In this document: one piece after another, positions 26,399-36,257 of the stretch | Numbering within the stretch: the stretch's first letter is position 1 | Layout: each line of letters starts with the position of its first letter | DNA from: Paenibacillus gallinarum | Lineage (GTDB): Bacteria > Bacillota > Bacilli > Paenibacillales > Paenibacillaceae | Reading direction: 5' to 3' | Length of the DNA: 64,000 nt | Assembly: GCF_014836635.1 (NCBI RefSeq) | Contig: NZ_JACSQL010000005.1 | Coordinates: 186,001-250,000, forward strand | Notes under the pieces: generated by a model | Database searches by the model: none | What the model saw: only the letters and a program-made list of their open reading frames with translations | What the model was told of the DNA's origin: nothing | Position numbers and translations under genes: made by a program

Positions 26399-29218
26399 CT
26401 AGGCTATCGTAAATCGACTCATCCGAACGCCTTTTGGAAGAATAATATAAACATCCTGCACTCCTGCTACTTCAGTAAGTGTAGTAAATGCCGTCTGCCA
26501 GCCCTGTACTCCTTTGGCTGCAACTTCTACCGTACCTGCAAGAGTTCCGTTTGGCGCGCCAAGACGAATCTCAATCTCAGCATCTGTAAATTCGCTGGAT
26601 AAACGTCCGGTAAAGCCAACACTTCCCTCTCCAAAATCAGCCCCTTGGTAAAGTACCCAGCTGATTTCTTCTAAAGATCGTACACAACTTCCGCTTTCTT
26701 TACACTCATCCAGATCTACCCCGCTGTAGTCATCGTAATTCTCAGCGCGTGTTTCGAGTGCTAAATTCCGGGCAGGGATGACTTCACCCTCCACCTGAAT
26801 GTCAGCAGAAACCTGAATATCTGCAGATGATTTACCAATAAGAATACGATAGTTGCCTGTCTCTACACAGTATTTGCTTCGTGTTACATCCCAGAATGCA
26901 AGCTCAGAAGCCGGCAGTTCGAAGGTAACGGTCTGGGTCTCCCCTGGTGCCAAGTGGATACGTCGGAATCCTTTCAGTGTCTTGAGCGGACGCTTCACAC
27001 GGGACTCATTCGCACGAATGTAGAATTGAACGACTTCATCACTTGGAACCTGACTTTCATTCGTAATATCTACACTTACCGTAATAAGATCTTCTTCACT
27101 GAACTCACTAGCACTCAGTTTAAGATTGTCGTACTTGAAAGAAGCATACGTTAACCCATGCCCAAATGGATACAGCACATCACCTTTGAAATACTGATAC
27201 GTTCTTTCCGATTTGATAATGTCATAATCTTTGATATGAGTCAGTTGATCTTCCGATTTGTACCAAGTCATATTCAGTCTGCCTGCCGGAGCATAATCAC
27301 CGAATAAGACATCAGCAATGGCATTTCCGATTTCCTGTCCTGCATGAGATGTATATACGATCGCAGGAATGTTCTCCTCTACCCAGTTCATCGTAAATGG
27401 ATAGGCTCCAACGACAACAACGACTGTATTTGGATTCACTGCATAAACGGCTTCTAACAGACGTTGCTGCGATTCAGGAAGCTCCAGACTTGGACGGTCA
27501 ATCTCTTCTTTTCCGTTAATCAGCGGGTTATTCCCTACAAAAACGATGGCTGTATCGGCCGATTTAGCTGCTTCAACTGCCTCAGCAATGCCATCAGATA
27601 TCAATTCAAGTTTAAATTTCTCTTCCGTTCCGAATTCACTAATTGATTCGTTCACAGCGAGAGCTGCAATATCGCCACTTGGAGCTGTCACTTTTTTGTC
27701 GTTCCAAGTACTCATTCCTACCGTTCCATCTTCTTGCGGTAACAGATGAAGAATTTCTTTTACGAACCAGCCGTATGCTTCATCCGCGGATGCAGTTAAC
27801 TGCTCTTCGTCAGATGTAAGTAGTTTGCCGCTCGATTCCGCACGCAGAGTTACACTCCCGAATCCCCAATCCGATAAAATAAACGTCTCTGCTGCTCCAT
27901 TTGCTACTACAGAAGCTTTCTCCCCATCTAGTACACCCAGCGCTTTGCCACTCGCAACAGAAGTAAGGGTTATGCGATCATTCGCATCACAGTATTGTAC
28001 TTGTTTACCTGCAAGCTTCTTCTGAATGGCCTCAAGTGGCGTCACTTTATACGGAAGGGTACCTGCATACCAATCCCGAAGGACCACACCGCCAAGTTCA
28101 CCAATAACGGCTACATTTTGCAGCTTCTCCTTGTTCAGCGGCAACGTGTTCCTTTCATTTTTCAAAAGAACCATTTGTTTCCTCGCAGCCTTCAATGATA
28201 ATGCTTTTGCTTCTTCTGTCATTAATGCTTCCTCACCAATAGAGGCATATGGATTCAACTCATCTGGATCAAATTCCCCTAGGCGGAAGCGCACACGGAA
28301 TGTATTAAACAGTGCTTGATCAAGATCTGATTCTGTCAGTGCCTCCATCAGGAGTCCTTCTCTTATTGCTTTTTTAGATAATTCCGCATCATCTGTAATA
28401 CTGTCAATGCCGGCATGGATTGATTCTACTACTCCCGGTGTATGAGAATCATAATACTTGTGGTCGTTGAGAATGCCCATCACATCACCTGCATCGCTGA
28501 CAATAAAGCCGTCCATTCCCCATTCACCTTTAACTACTTCTTTGACAAAAGGGTGCAGCAGTGCCGGCGTTCCATTAATGGAATTGTAAGCTGTCATCAT
28601 AGACTGGGCTCCGCCTTTTAGGAAAGGCTTCTCAAAAGCTTTCAAATAATATTCACGCATATTTCTAGGATCAATACTTGAAGACCCGCTGCCGCGATCT
28701 ACTTCATTATTGTTAGCTAGGAAATGCTTCAATGTCGCTATCGATTTATAATATTTAGGGTGATCTCCTTGCATACCTTTGATTAGGCTCGTTGTCAGTT
28801 CACCTGTAAGCTCAGGATCTTCTCCGTATGCTTCTTCATTACGTCCCCATCTTGGGTCTCGCTCCATATCCACCGTAGGTGCCCACAAGGTCAGCCCGTT
28901 CACTTCTGGATTCCGTTTGTAGAACACCCTTGCTTCATCACCAATAACAGAACCGATCTCTTCCATTAGTTCCGTATCCCACGTATGAGCGAGACCTACC
29001 GGCTGTGGAAAGCTCGTCGCTTCACCCAGCCAAGCGAGACCATGAGCCGCTTCGGTCCCATGTTTGTAAGCGCCTACACCAAGCCGCTCAATAGCAGGCT
29101 GGTATTGCAGCATCGATTCTATTTTTTCATCAAGAGTAAATCTTGATATTAGGTCTTTTACACGCAGATCTACATCAAGCTCTATATCTTGAAAAGGAAA
29201 TTGCACCGCTTTTGTCAT
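26399..29218 (-). CDS. Glycoside hydrolase family 3 (beta-glucosidase/xylosidase type), multidomain
   Basis: A 939-residue enzyme without a signal peptide. The GH3 N-domain (about 20-310) contains KHF (164-166) and the nucleophile Asp242 in GFIVSDAGDV. The GH3 C-domain (about 345-680) is interrupted near 410-510 by an insertion rich in short strands (ITLTSVASGKALGVLDGEK, SVTLRAESSGKLL) that looks like a fascin/trefoil lectin module. A fibronectin-III-like domain (about 720-790) and a C-terminal carbohydrate-binding-like domain (about 815-939) follow. AAGGAG precedes the ATG. It would act on oligosaccharides imported into the cell. Exact specificity cannot be read. Confidence 0.9.
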   Translation of the reverse strand: MTKAVQFPFQDIELDVDLRVKDLISRFTLDEKIESMLQYQPAIERLGVGAYKHGTEAAHGLAWLGEATSFPQPVGLAHTWDTELMEEIGSVIGDEARVFYKRNPEVNGLTLWAPTVDMERDPRWGRNEEAYGEDPELTGELTTSLIKGMQGDHPKYYKSIATLKHFLANNNEVDRGSGSSSIDPRNMREYYLKAFEKPFLKGGAQSMMTAYNSINGTPALLHPFVKEVVKGEWGMDGFIVSDAGDVMGILNDHKYYDSHTPGVVESIHAGIDSITDDAELSKKAIREGLLMEALTESDLDQALFNTFRVRFRLGEFDPDELNPYASIGEEALMTEEAKALSLKAARKQMVLLKNERNTLPLNKEKLQNVAVIGELGGVVLRDWYAGTLPYKVTPLEAIQKKLAGKQVQYCDANDRITLTSVASGKALGVLDGEKASVVANGAAETFILSDWGFGSVTLRAESSGKLLTSDEEQLTASADEAYGWFVKEILHLLPQEDGTVGMSTWNDKKVTAPSGDIAALAVNESISEFGTEEKFKLELISDGIAEAVEAAKSADTAIVFVGNNPLINGKEEIDRPSLELPESQQRLLEAVYAVNPNTVVVVVGAYPFTMNWVEENIPAIVYTSHAGQEIGNAIADVLFGDYAPAGRLNMTWYKSEDQLTHIKDYDIIKSERTYQYFKGDVLYPFGHGLTYASFKYDNLKLSASEFSEEDLITVSVDITNESQVPSDEVVQFYIRANESRVKRPLKTLKGFRRIHLAPGETQTVTFELPASELAFWDVTRSKYCVETGNYRILIGKSSADIQVSADIQVEGEVIPARNLALETRAENYDDYSGVDLDECKESGSCVRSLEEISWVLYQGADFGEGSVGFTGRLSSEFTDAEIEIRLGAPNGTLAGTVEVAAKGVQGWQTAFTTLTEVAGVQDVYIILPKGVRMSRFTIA

Positions 29219-29277
29219 GTTTTATTCTCCTTTGATTATCAAATTGGTCACTTGTCTGCCTACCAATATCAACAAAA

Positions 29278-29291
29278 TTGAACCGCTTACA
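29278..29291 (-). promoter_or_regulatory. cre-like site upstream of the GH3 gene
   Basis: TGTAAGCGGTTCAA on the minus strand matches the first ten positions of the CcpA consensus TGWNANCGNTNWCA but diverges at its end. Confidence 0.4.
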
Positions 29292-29311
29292 ATACCATGG
29301 AATGAAATCCA

Positions 29312-29325
29312 CTAAAACGTTTTAG
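29312..29325. promoter_or_regulatory. LacI-type operator between GH3 and Rieske genes
   Basis: CTAAAACGTTTTAG is a perfect 14-base palindrome with the central CG typical of LacI/GalR-family sites. It lies 94 bases before the GH3 start; no LacI regulator is in the window. Confidence 0.55.
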
Positions 29326-29497
29326 ATTAGCCTCTATTATAAAGGTTCTTCTGTAAAAATAATAGGCAAAAAAGCACACAGTGGATTTATTTCTAAAATA
29401 TATTCATACGCAGAGTTTCTATTTATATGCTGGTGGTAATAATTGAAAAATAGACTCGTATGTACCCTGAACGAATATAAATAGGAGGTTTTTTGCT

Positions 29498-31051
29498 GTG
29501 AATAACCATATCGAACCTTGGTCCGCTACCGAGCTGCCCAAAACTCCAGAATCCTTGTGGCGCGATACCACTCCTCTGCCTACCTTTCCTAAACTGCAAG
29601 AAAATCTAGTAACGGATGTTACGATCGTCGGAGCTGGCATCACCGGTATAACTACCGCTTATCTTCTCGCTAAAGAAGGATACAAAGTGACCTTGATCGA
29701 GGCAGGCATGGTCCTTAATGGAACAACAGGACACACCACCGCTAAGATTACTTCCCAGCACGGTCTGATCTATAACGAACTTTTGCAACATTTTGGCTTT
29801 GAAAAAGCACGGCTGTATTATGAAGCGAATGAAGAAGCCCTGCGTTTTATCCGCAGTGTCGTCACAGAAATGGAGATTGACTGCCAATTAAGTGAAGAGA
29901 ATGCGTATATCTATCTTCAAGCAGAAGATGAGAAAGAGCAAAAGAAAATAGAGGATGAATATGAGGCTTACAAACAGCTCAGTATTCCGGGTGTATGGCA
30001 TGACCGCCTAACGATTCCTGTCCCAGCGGTATGCGGCATCAGTCTGCCAAATCAGGCGCGATTCCATCCACTACAGTATCTTAAGCGATTAACGGAGGAG
30101 CTTGTCAGCCTCGGCGTTCAAATCTATGAAAAAACGACGGCAGCGAACCTCGAAGAAAACGAAGATCATGTAAAAGTCTTTTTAGAAAATGGAGACCATC
30201 ATATCACAAGTAAATATGTAGTGTCCGCAAGCCACTTCCCTTTTCATGATCCAAGACTATATTTTGCCCGTATGCATGCTGAACGCTCTTATGCGATTGC
30301 CATCGAACCGGAAACCTCCTATGAAGGGGATATGTATATTAGCATCGATACACCGGAACGATCCCTGCGCTCTGTGCAGTATGGTGATAAAAACCTGCTT
30401 ATTGTTGGCGGCGAGAATCACAAAACAGGACAAGGCATCAGCACACATGAGCATTATGAGGAACTTCTCAAATTTGCCGGCGAGCATTTTGGTGTCAAAA
30501 AAGTATATTTCCGCTGGTCAGCACAAGACCTGATTACGATAGATAAGGTACCTTTCATCGGTCCCATTGGAGGAGCTTACAACCGAGTATTTGTGGGAAC
30601 TGGATATGCCAAATGGGGCATGACAACGGGGACCGTTGCAGGAAGACTTCTTACCGATCTTATCATGAAGAGAAGCAATCCTTATGCAGAGTTATATGAT
30701 CCTGGCCGGTTTAAAGCAGATCCATCGATCAAAAATGTGCTCAAAGAAAACTTGAATGTGGTAAAAGAATTGATTACAGGAAAAGTAGATCTTTCTCATC
30801 CTAAATTAGGTGATCTGGGGACAGACGAAGGCTCCGTTGTGTGGCATGAAGGAAAGCGGGCAGGTGCTTATAAAGATCCCGAAGGCAAAGTACATCTTGT
30901 AGACCGTACATGTACTCATCTTGGATGTGAAGTCGAATGGAATTCGGGGGAACGTTCCTGGGATTGTCCATGCCATGGCTCCCGTTATTCCTATGATGGA
31001 ACGGTCATGGAAGGTCCTGCTTCCGAACCTCTAAAAAAACTGGACGCTTAG
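29498..31051 (+). CDS. FAD-dependent oxidoreductase with C-terminal Rieske domain
   Basis: A 517-residue protein like B. subtilis YhfW. An N-terminal DAO-type FAD domain (about 38-410) has the dinucleotide motif VTIVGAGITGITTAYLLAKEG. A Rieske [2Fe-2S] domain (about 430-515) has both ligand boxes, CTHLGC and CPCHGS. It would pass electrons between an amine or dithiol-like substrate and an acceptor; the substrate is unknown. GTG at 29498 is nine bases after AGGAGG. It is a single-gene unit ended by a long hairpin. Confidence 0.92.
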   Translation: MNNHIEPWSATELPKTPESLWRDTTPLPTFPKLQENLVTDVTIVGAGITGITTAYLLAKEGYKVTLIEAGMVLNGTTGHTTAKITSQHGLIYNELLQHFGFEKARLYYEANEEALRFIRSVVTEMEIDCQLSEENAYIYLQAEDEKEQKKIEDEYEAYKQLSIPGVWHDRLTIPVPAVCGISLPNQARFHPLQYLKRLTEELVSLGVQIYEKTTAANLEENEDHVKVFLENGDHHITSKYVVSASHFPFHDPRLYFARMHAERSYAIAIEPETSYEGDMYISIDTPERSLRSVQYGDKNLLIVGGENHKTGQGISTHEHYEELLKFAGEHFGVKKVYFRWSAQDLITIDKVPFIGPIGGAYNRVFVGTGYAKWGMTTGTVAGRLLTDLIMKRSNPYAELYDPGRFKADPSIKNVLKENLNVVKELITGKVDLSHPKLGDLGTDEGSVVWHEGKRAGAYKDPEGKVHLVDRTCTHLGCEVEWNSGERSWDCPCHGSRYSYDGTVMEGPASEPLKKLDA

Positions 31052-31101
31052 CGTCTTCATGAGCTGAGCTGAATAACCATTCACCTTTAAGAAACGCATA
31101 C

Positions 31102-31158
31102 AAAAAGGTCGCAACTTAAGTTCGAAAGAAATACCGAACTTAGGTTATGACCTTTTTT
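31102..31158. terminator. Bidirectional terminator between Rieske and YrhK-like genes
   Basis: AAAAAGGTC pairs with GACCTTTTT around a second stem (ACTTAAGTTCG with CGAACTTAGGT). T-runs on both strands suit the two convergent genes. Confidence 0.85.
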
Positions 31159-31176
31159 CTACTGGATAATTAATAT

Positions 31177-31575
31177 TTATTTGAGTTCTGAATTAAGATA
31201 GGCCTCTTCATCTGTTTGTTCTTGTCCCTCCACCGAAGAATGCCGATCCCTATAATCCCACTTTTTTAGCTTTACCAAGTAGGACATGCGGATTAAAGAT
31301 CGCACGAGCATTTGAATACTCCCTAGTATAAACATAATAGAACCGATCACTTTTAAATCTGGATAGAAGAGAAAAAAACTACCGACCAAATACAAAATGG
31401 CCGTTACGATCTCACTCGCCATATGTGCCGTTTCGTATCGATTTCTTATTTCAATTCTTTTTTTAACAAGTGAATTTTTCTTTCGATGTAAATGTACACG
31501 AAACCCTCTTTTTTTCCCTGAAGGGTTGCGTGAAGTTTCCTCTTTATGAATATCCGTATGAATTTTACCTTTCAC
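31177..31575 (-). CDS. YrhK-like two-helix membrane protein
   Basis: A 132-residue protein with a basic hydrophilic first half and a YrhK-type membrane hairpin (about 58-100: TAILYLVGSFFLFYPDLKVI and SIMFILGSIQMLVRSLIRM). GTG at 31575 is eight bases after AAGGAGG. The family has no assigned function. It is divergent from the PadR operon. Confidence 0.78.
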   Translation of the reverse strand: MKGKIHTDIHKEETSRNPSGKKRGFRVHLHRKKNSLVKKRIEIRNRYETAHMASEIVTAILYLVGSFFLFYPDLKVIGSIMFILGSIQMLVRSLIRMSYLVKLKKWDYRDRHSSVEGQEQTDEEAYLNSELK

Positions 31576-31786
31576 GTTCCATCCCTCCTTCTGCAAATTT
31601 ACCCGAATGGCACAGGATCAAACGATATTCACGATGTTTTCACACTTAAAAAGTCATGGGCAAAAGATTGTATTTTCTAAATTTTGTATTTATAGGTAGT
31701 AAATGATGTGCAGTAGTGTATAATAAACAGTACATAGTATAGAACATTAGTTTACGTTATTTCATAACATGAAAGGAACTCATAGG

Positions 31787-32116
31787 ATGAATGTGAATAC
31801 TCAGTTTAAAAAGGGCGTACTCGAGCTGTGTGTCCTCGTCCTAATCCATCGCAGAGACCGTTATGGATATGAACTGGCTCAAGCTGTATCTAAGCATATT
31901 GAAATTGCAGAAGGTGCCTTATATCCCCTCCTCAGACGGCTTGTATCCGATGGATACTGTACAACTTATCTTCAAGAATCTACCGAAGGACCTCCAAGAA
32001 AATATTACAGACTTACAGAGACGGGCTTACGCTATATGCATGTACTACAGTCTGAATGGAATGACTTTGTAGACAGCGTCAGCTCCCTGCTGAAGGAAGG
32101 AGAAGCAAATGAATAG
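31787..32116 (+). CDS. PadR-family transcriptional regulator
   Basis: A 109-residue winged-helix protein with the PadR pattern GVLELCVLVLIHRRDRYGYELAQ, EGALYPLLRRLVSDGY and GPPRKYYRLTETG. ATG at 31787 follows GGAACTCATAGG. Its end overlaps the DUF1700 gene by eight bases. PadR proteins of this type repress their own operon, usually in response to envelope stress or phenolics. Confidence 0.92.
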   Translation: MNVNTQFKKGVLELCVLVLIHRRDRYGYELAQAVSKHIEIAEGALYPLLRRLVSDGYCTTYLQESTEGPPRKYYRLTETGLRYMHVLQSEWNDFVDSVSSLLKEGEANE

Positions 32117-32741
32117 GCTTCAGTTTATGAACAGAATGAAAGAAGGACTGTACCCACTTGAGGCTCAGGAACGAGCAGAACTACTCAGTGACTACGAGCA
32201 GCATTTTGATATGGGATTGTCCGAAGGTAAAAGCGAAAAAGAGATTGCCGTTGAACTAGGGAATCCAGAGGATTTAATAAAGGAGGCACTGGGTGACCGT
32301 TATTTTCAAGATAGAAAACTTTTCCCGCAGGGCCGAGTTCACGATGAAGAGCTGATCTCATACAATAAGTCACCACAAGGATCTCCTTCTATTCCGAAAG
32401 GAACATCTAGCCATAGAACGACTCCGCGCTTCTTTAGAGCAACCGGATTGGTATTCTTGAATCTCCTTCTTGCCTTGCCGATCATTGCAACCATTTGGGC
32501 TCTGTGGATCTCATTTGCTGGAATATCGGTATCCGGAATTCTCGCTCCCGGGCTTGCCATTCTTGATTTTATTATCGTTCATAAGCAAGTGGTGCTCCCC
32601 GAACTTTTTGTCAGCCTTGTTTTTTTTGGAATCGGTATTTTGGTTGGGATCTTCGCTCTTCGGCTTATGAAAAGACTAGGAAGATGGACTGCAGGATATT
32701 TCAAGTGGAACCAAACAGTACTGAAAAGAAAGGATAATTGA
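32109..32741 (+). CDS. DUF1700 membrane protein
   Basis: A 210-residue protein. The N-terminal DUF1700 segment (about 1-60, LYPLEAQERAELLSDYEQHF and EIAVELGNPEDLIKEALGDRY) is followed by a Ser/Pro-rich linker and two or three membrane helices (about 112-195). It lies between PadR (eight-base overlap) and the DUF4097 gene (one-base gap), the standard three-gene arrangement. It is thought to act with DUF4097 at the envelope, perhaps as an anti-sigma-like or scaffold partner; this is inference. Confidence 0.9.
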   Translation: MNRLQFMNRMKEGLYPLEAQERAELLSDYEQHFDMGLSEGKSEKEIAVELGNPEDLIKEALGDRYFQDRKLFPQGRVHDEELISYNKSPQGSPSIPKGTSSHRTTPRFFRATGLVFLNLLLALPIIATIWALWISFAGISVSGILAPGLAILDFIIVHKQVVLPELFVSLVFFGIGILVGIFALRLMKRLGRWTAGYFKWNQTVLKRKDN

Positions 32742-32742
32742 T

Positions 32743-33702
32743 ATGAAAAATGCCATACGGCTTGCCATTCTTTGCATTGTGGTCGGTCTCGTCGGAGTTA
32801 CCTTCTTCGGATATGATTTCGGTGACAAACGTGAAGACTATGACCAAAAGCTAAGCTTCGATGCTGCGAACGTTAATTCCCTGCTAGTCCAAACAGAAGA
32901 TAGCACTAACATCGTATTTACTTCAACAAACGACGATCAGGTTTCCGTTCATTTTAAAGGAAAATGGAACCCAGATACCATAGAGCAGCTAAACCAACTT
33001 CAGCCAGAAAACGAACTTCTAACGATTAATACCCGCTCAAAAAATTCTTTCTCCTTTTTTAGCTTTTCCACCGATTTCAGTAGAAATGTAATGGAGATTT
33101 CCGTTCCCAAACAAAAAAGACTTACGGAATTCACTCTTGAAATTGTCTCAAGCGATCAGGATATCACCGGTCTTAATGCAGAGCGAATTACGCTTACGTC
33201 TACCTCAGGTAATCTGAATTTGAACAATATCAACGCCAATGAGTTGTCTGCAAAGCTCACTTCTGGCGAGGTGAAAGCAAATCAGGTGAAGGTTGCTGAA
33301 GCTGCCAGCTTAGAACTCACTTCTGGAAACGTAAACCTTAGCTCCATAGAGGCTGATGAAATTACGATGAAGCTGCAGTCAGGCGATGTTAAGATCGAAG
33401 ATATGCATGCTGATGTGAAGGCAAACCTTACTTCGGGCAATTTTAAGGTTAACGGTCTATCTGGCGAGGCAACCATTCGTGTGAAATCAGGGGATATTCA
33501 TCTTGTCCAAGACACTGCAGATAACTTAGACATTGAAACGATCTCAGGAAATATCAATGTCGTCGCTGCTAGTGACTTTGCTGGATTTTTTGATGCGCAA
33601 GCCGTATCAGGTAATGTGCGTACCCCAGACTCTTTGCGAACAGGAACGGAACTCATAAAGATACGTGCCACTTCAGGCAATATCAACATTACACAGCCCT
33701 AA
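32743..33702 (+). CDS. DUF4097 beta-helix surface protein
   Basis: A 319-residue protein with an N-terminal membrane anchor (about 5-25, LAILCIVVGLVGVTFFGYDF) and a long extracellular domain of repeating short strands from about 150 on, with recurring LTSGxV/SGNIN units (for example LTSTSGNLNLNN, LTSGEVKANQV, LTSGNVNLSS, LQSGDVKIED, VKSGDIHL), the pattern of a DUF4097 beta-helix. It ends the PadR operon. The LiaG-type proteins of cell-wall stress responses belong to this family, so an envelope role is likely. Confidence 0.9.
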   Translation: MKNAIRLAILCIVVGLVGVTFFGYDFGDKREDYDQKLSFDAANVNSLLVQTEDSTNIVFTSTNDDQVSVHFKGKWNPDTIEQLNQLQPENELLTINTRSKNSFSFFSFSTDFSRNVMEISVPKQKRLTEFTLEIVSSDQDITGLNAERITLTSTSGNLNLNNINANELSAKLTSGEVKANQVKVAEAASLELTSGNVNLSSIEADEITMKLQSGDVKIEDMHADVKANLTSGNFKVNGLSGEATIRVKSGDIHLVQDTADNLDIETISGNINVVAASDFAGFFDAQAVSGNVRTPDSLRTGTELIKIRATSGNINITQP

Positions 33703-33793
33703 TATCCCCCTACTCTACCATCTTTGTATGCATAAGCCCTTATTCATCCATACTAAAGCCAATCTGAGCTAAAGAAGGAGGCTTTACGTTCTA

Positions 33794-35014
33794 ATGGATT
33801 TACTAAGCGGCAAACTGTACTGGCCGACTACCGTAACTAATCCTAAATCTTACCCGCCACTGACCGAGGATATCGTATGTGATGTACTCGTAATTGGCGG
33901 GGGGAGTTCGGGAGCACAAGCTGCCTATCTTCTTGCCAAAGAAGGTTTACAAGTTGTGGTGGTAGACCAGCGGCGAATTGGTGAGGGAAGTTCCAGCACG
34001 AACACAGCGCTGATCCAATATGCAGGCGATAAAAGTTTCGTTTCCCTTGCCAATACGTTCGGCGAAGAAATAGCGGCCAGGCATCTAAAGCTATGTGAGC
34101 AGGCTATTCATGATATTGAAATGACGTGCAGTCAACTGCCGGTAGATGCTGATTTTGTTCGCAGGGACAGCCTGTATTATGCAAGTTACGAGGAAGATAT
34201 CCCCGCTCTCGAACAAGAGCATAAACTGCTTAGCAAATACGGGTTTCATGTGGATCGCTGGGATGAAGAGAAAATTAGCAGTCACTTTCCTTTTCGTAAA
34301 CAAGCAGCACTTTACTACTATGACGATGCAGAGATGAATCCACTAAAATTCATTTATGGGCTCCTTGAAGCAGTAGAAAAGGTGGGCGGTAAAGTATGGG
34401 CCGAGACTCAGGTTACCGGACACCGTTTTGAAGAAGATTCAGCTATCTTTTATACGAAGAATCGGCATCAGATCAAAGCAAAGCATGTGATTATTGCTGC
34501 TGGATATGAGAATCAAGAATTTAAAGTAGAAAAAAATGCAGTTATAAACAGCTCCTATGCTGTTATTACAACGCCTGTACCGGATTTATCTAGTTGGTAT
34601 AAACGGACGCTTATATGGGAGACAGCCCGCCCGTATATATACCTGCGAACCACACCAGACGATCGGGTTATTATTGGCGGAATGGATAAGGATACTGCAT
34701 ATGCCTCCACTCGAGACTCGAAGATTCTTCACACCCGCGATAAGCTGATGAAAGAACTTTTCAAGCTCTTCCCTGATCTTCAGGCTGAACCTGAATTTTA
34801 TCTGGGCGCATTTTATGGCGGAACTCATGACGGACTGCCGATCATAGGACAATACGAGGAGTATCCTCACTGTTATGTCGTTATGGGTTATGGAGATAAC
34901 GGAACGGTGTACAATGCCGTGCTGTCCCGTATTTTGCGTGATGTAATTGTCAAAGGTTCTAATCCGGATCTTGGAATCTATCTTCAAAATAGACCCCGTG
35001 TAAATTCACCTTGA
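33794..35014 (+). CDS. FAD-dependent oxidoreductase (DAO family)
   Basis: A 406-residue flavoenzyme with the FAD motif CDVLVIGGGSSGAQAAYLLA (about 29-48) and a C-terminal PIIGQYEEYPHCYVVMGYGD segment typical of glycine/D-amino-acid oxidase-type proteins. It resembles the FAD half of the Rieske protein upstream but has no Rieske domain. GAAGGAGG precedes the ATG by about twelve bases. The substrate is unknown. Confidence 0.88.
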   Translation: MDLLSGKLYWPTTVTNPKSYPPLTEDIVCDVLVIGGGSSGAQAAYLLAKEGLQVVVVDQRRIGEGSSSTNTALIQYAGDKSFVSLANTFGEEIAARHLKLCEQAIHDIEMTCSQLPVDADFVRRDSLYYASYEEDIPALEQEHKLLSKYGFHVDRWDEEKISSHFPFRKQAALYYYDDAEMNPLKFIYGLLEAVEKVGGKVWAETQVTGHRFEEDSAIFYTKNRHQIKAKHVIIAAGYENQEFKVEKNAVINSSYAVITTPVPDLSSWYKRTLIWETARPYIYLRTTPDDRVIIGGMDKDTAYASTRDSKILHTRDKLMKELFKLFPDLQAEPEFYLGAFYGGTHDGLPIIGQYEEYPHCYVVMGYGDNGTVYNAVLSRILRDVIVKGSNPDLGIYLQNRPRVNSP

Positions 35015-35034
35015 TTTACTTAGGCTTTTACCTC

Positions 35035-35063
35035 CCTCTGGCTATTTAGTCAGAGGTTCTTCT
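35035..35063 (+). terminator. Weak hairpin after the DAO-family gene
   Basis: CCTCTG pairs with CAGAGG around a ten-base loop, followed by TTCTTCTG, which is a poor T-run. Confidence 0.4.
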
Positions 35064-35122
35064 GATTTCCACAGATTTATTTTGTATAATTTGTCTTATA
35101 TATAACTATAGGAGGCGAAAAA

Positions 35123-36052
35123 ATGACGAATCACACAAAACTCGGTAAATCAGATCTTTTAGTAAACCCAATCGGACTTGGAGCAAACGCAGTGGGAGGG
35201 CATAACTTATACCCTAACCTGAATGAGGAACAGGGCAAGGACGTCGTTCGCACAGCGATTCAGAATGGGGTTAATCTCCTGGATACCGCATTTATTTATG
35301 GCCCTGGACGTTCCGAAGAGCTAACTGGTCAGGTTATCAAGGAGCTCAAAGCTCGCGATCAGGTCGTGATTGCCACAAAAGGTGCCCATGATGAAAATAA
35401 TGATTATAAACCAAACAACAAACCAGAATTTCTAAAAAAACAAGTCGAAGACAGCCTCAAACGCTTACAGACCGATTACATAGACCTCTACTATATTCAT
35501 TTTCCAGATGAACATACACCCAAAGATGAAGCCGTAGGTATGTTACAACGTCTAAAAGACGAGGGAAAAATTCGTGCTATTGGGGTATCTAACTTCTCGA
35601 TCGATCAGCTCAAAGAAGCGAATAAGGACGGTTATGTTGATGTACTTCAATCCGAATATAATCTATTAAATCGGGAAGTAGAGAAAGAAATTCTCCCTTA
35701 TACAGCAGCAAACCAAATTACCTTTATTCCTTATTTCCCACTGGTATCTGGACTTCTGGCAGGTAAATATAATAAAGACACAACATTTGATGATCTCAGA
35801 AAAAACAATCCACAGTTCCAAGGTGAACAGTTTGTGAGAAACTTGGACAAAGTCGAGCAACTTCGTACAATTGCAGATGCTAAACAGGTAGAAGTGGCTC
35901 ATCTTGTTCTCGCCTGGTATCTTACTCAGCCGTCTGTAGATGCGCTCATTCCAGGCGCGAAACGTCCAGAACAAGTGGTTAATAATTTAAAAGCCCTTGA
36001 TGTGAAACTATCCCAGGCAGAAATCACGGAGATTGGTCGTATCTTTTCCTAA
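35123..36052 (+). CDS. Aldo/keto reductase (IolS/YhdN-like)
   Basis: A 309-residue NADPH aldo/keto reductase. The tetrad appears as Asp and Tyr in [16 protein letters not shown], Lys in VIATKGAHD and His in [10 protein letters not shown], and [15 protein letters not shown] is the cofactor segment. The closest recognisable group is AKR11 (IolS, YhdN). ATAGGAGG gives a strong start, and a single terminator follows. It is the second aldo/keto reductase of the window and not a close copy of the first. Confidence 0.9.
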   Translation: MTNHTKLGKSDLLVNPIGLGANAVGGHNLYPNLNEEQGKDVVRTAIQNGVNLLDTAFIYGPGRSEELTGQVIKELKARDQVVIATKGAHDENNDYKPNNKPEFLKKQVEDSLKRLQTDYIDLYYIHFPDEHTPKDEAVGMLQRLKDEGKIRAIGVSNFSIDQLKEANKDGYVDVLQSEYNLLNREVEKEILPYTAANQITFIPYFPLVSGLLAGKYNKDTTFDDLRKNNPQFQGEQFVRNLDKVEQLRTIADAKQVEVAHLVLAWYLTQPSVDALIPGAKRPEQVVNNLKALDVKLSQAEITEIGRIFS

Positions 36053-36094
36053 TGATTCTCTTTCTTTCTCTTCTTTTAGCGAATTAATATTGAA

Positions 36095-36128
36095 AACAGT
36101 GCGGTGCAGTGCATCGCGCTGTTTTTTT
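36095..36128 (+). terminator. Terminator of the aldo/keto reductase gene
   Basis: AACAGTGCG pairs with CGCGCTGTT (one wobble), followed by seven T residues. Confidence 0.82.
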
Positions 36129-36257
36129 ATGTGTCATAAAGGGATAGAGAAGCAATAAAATATAATGTACAATAGAAAATATTTACATTTTTGTTTATGA
36201 GATGTTTATAATGACTCCCTTCCTCACCCAACAACAAATGTAAAAGGAGTGTTATCT

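Noticed and set aside
29498..35014. Possible gene duplication between the two FAD oxidoreductases
   Set aside because: They share the DAO fold, but sequence outside the FAD motif differs widely and only one has a Rieske domain; this is family resemblance, not a recent duplication.
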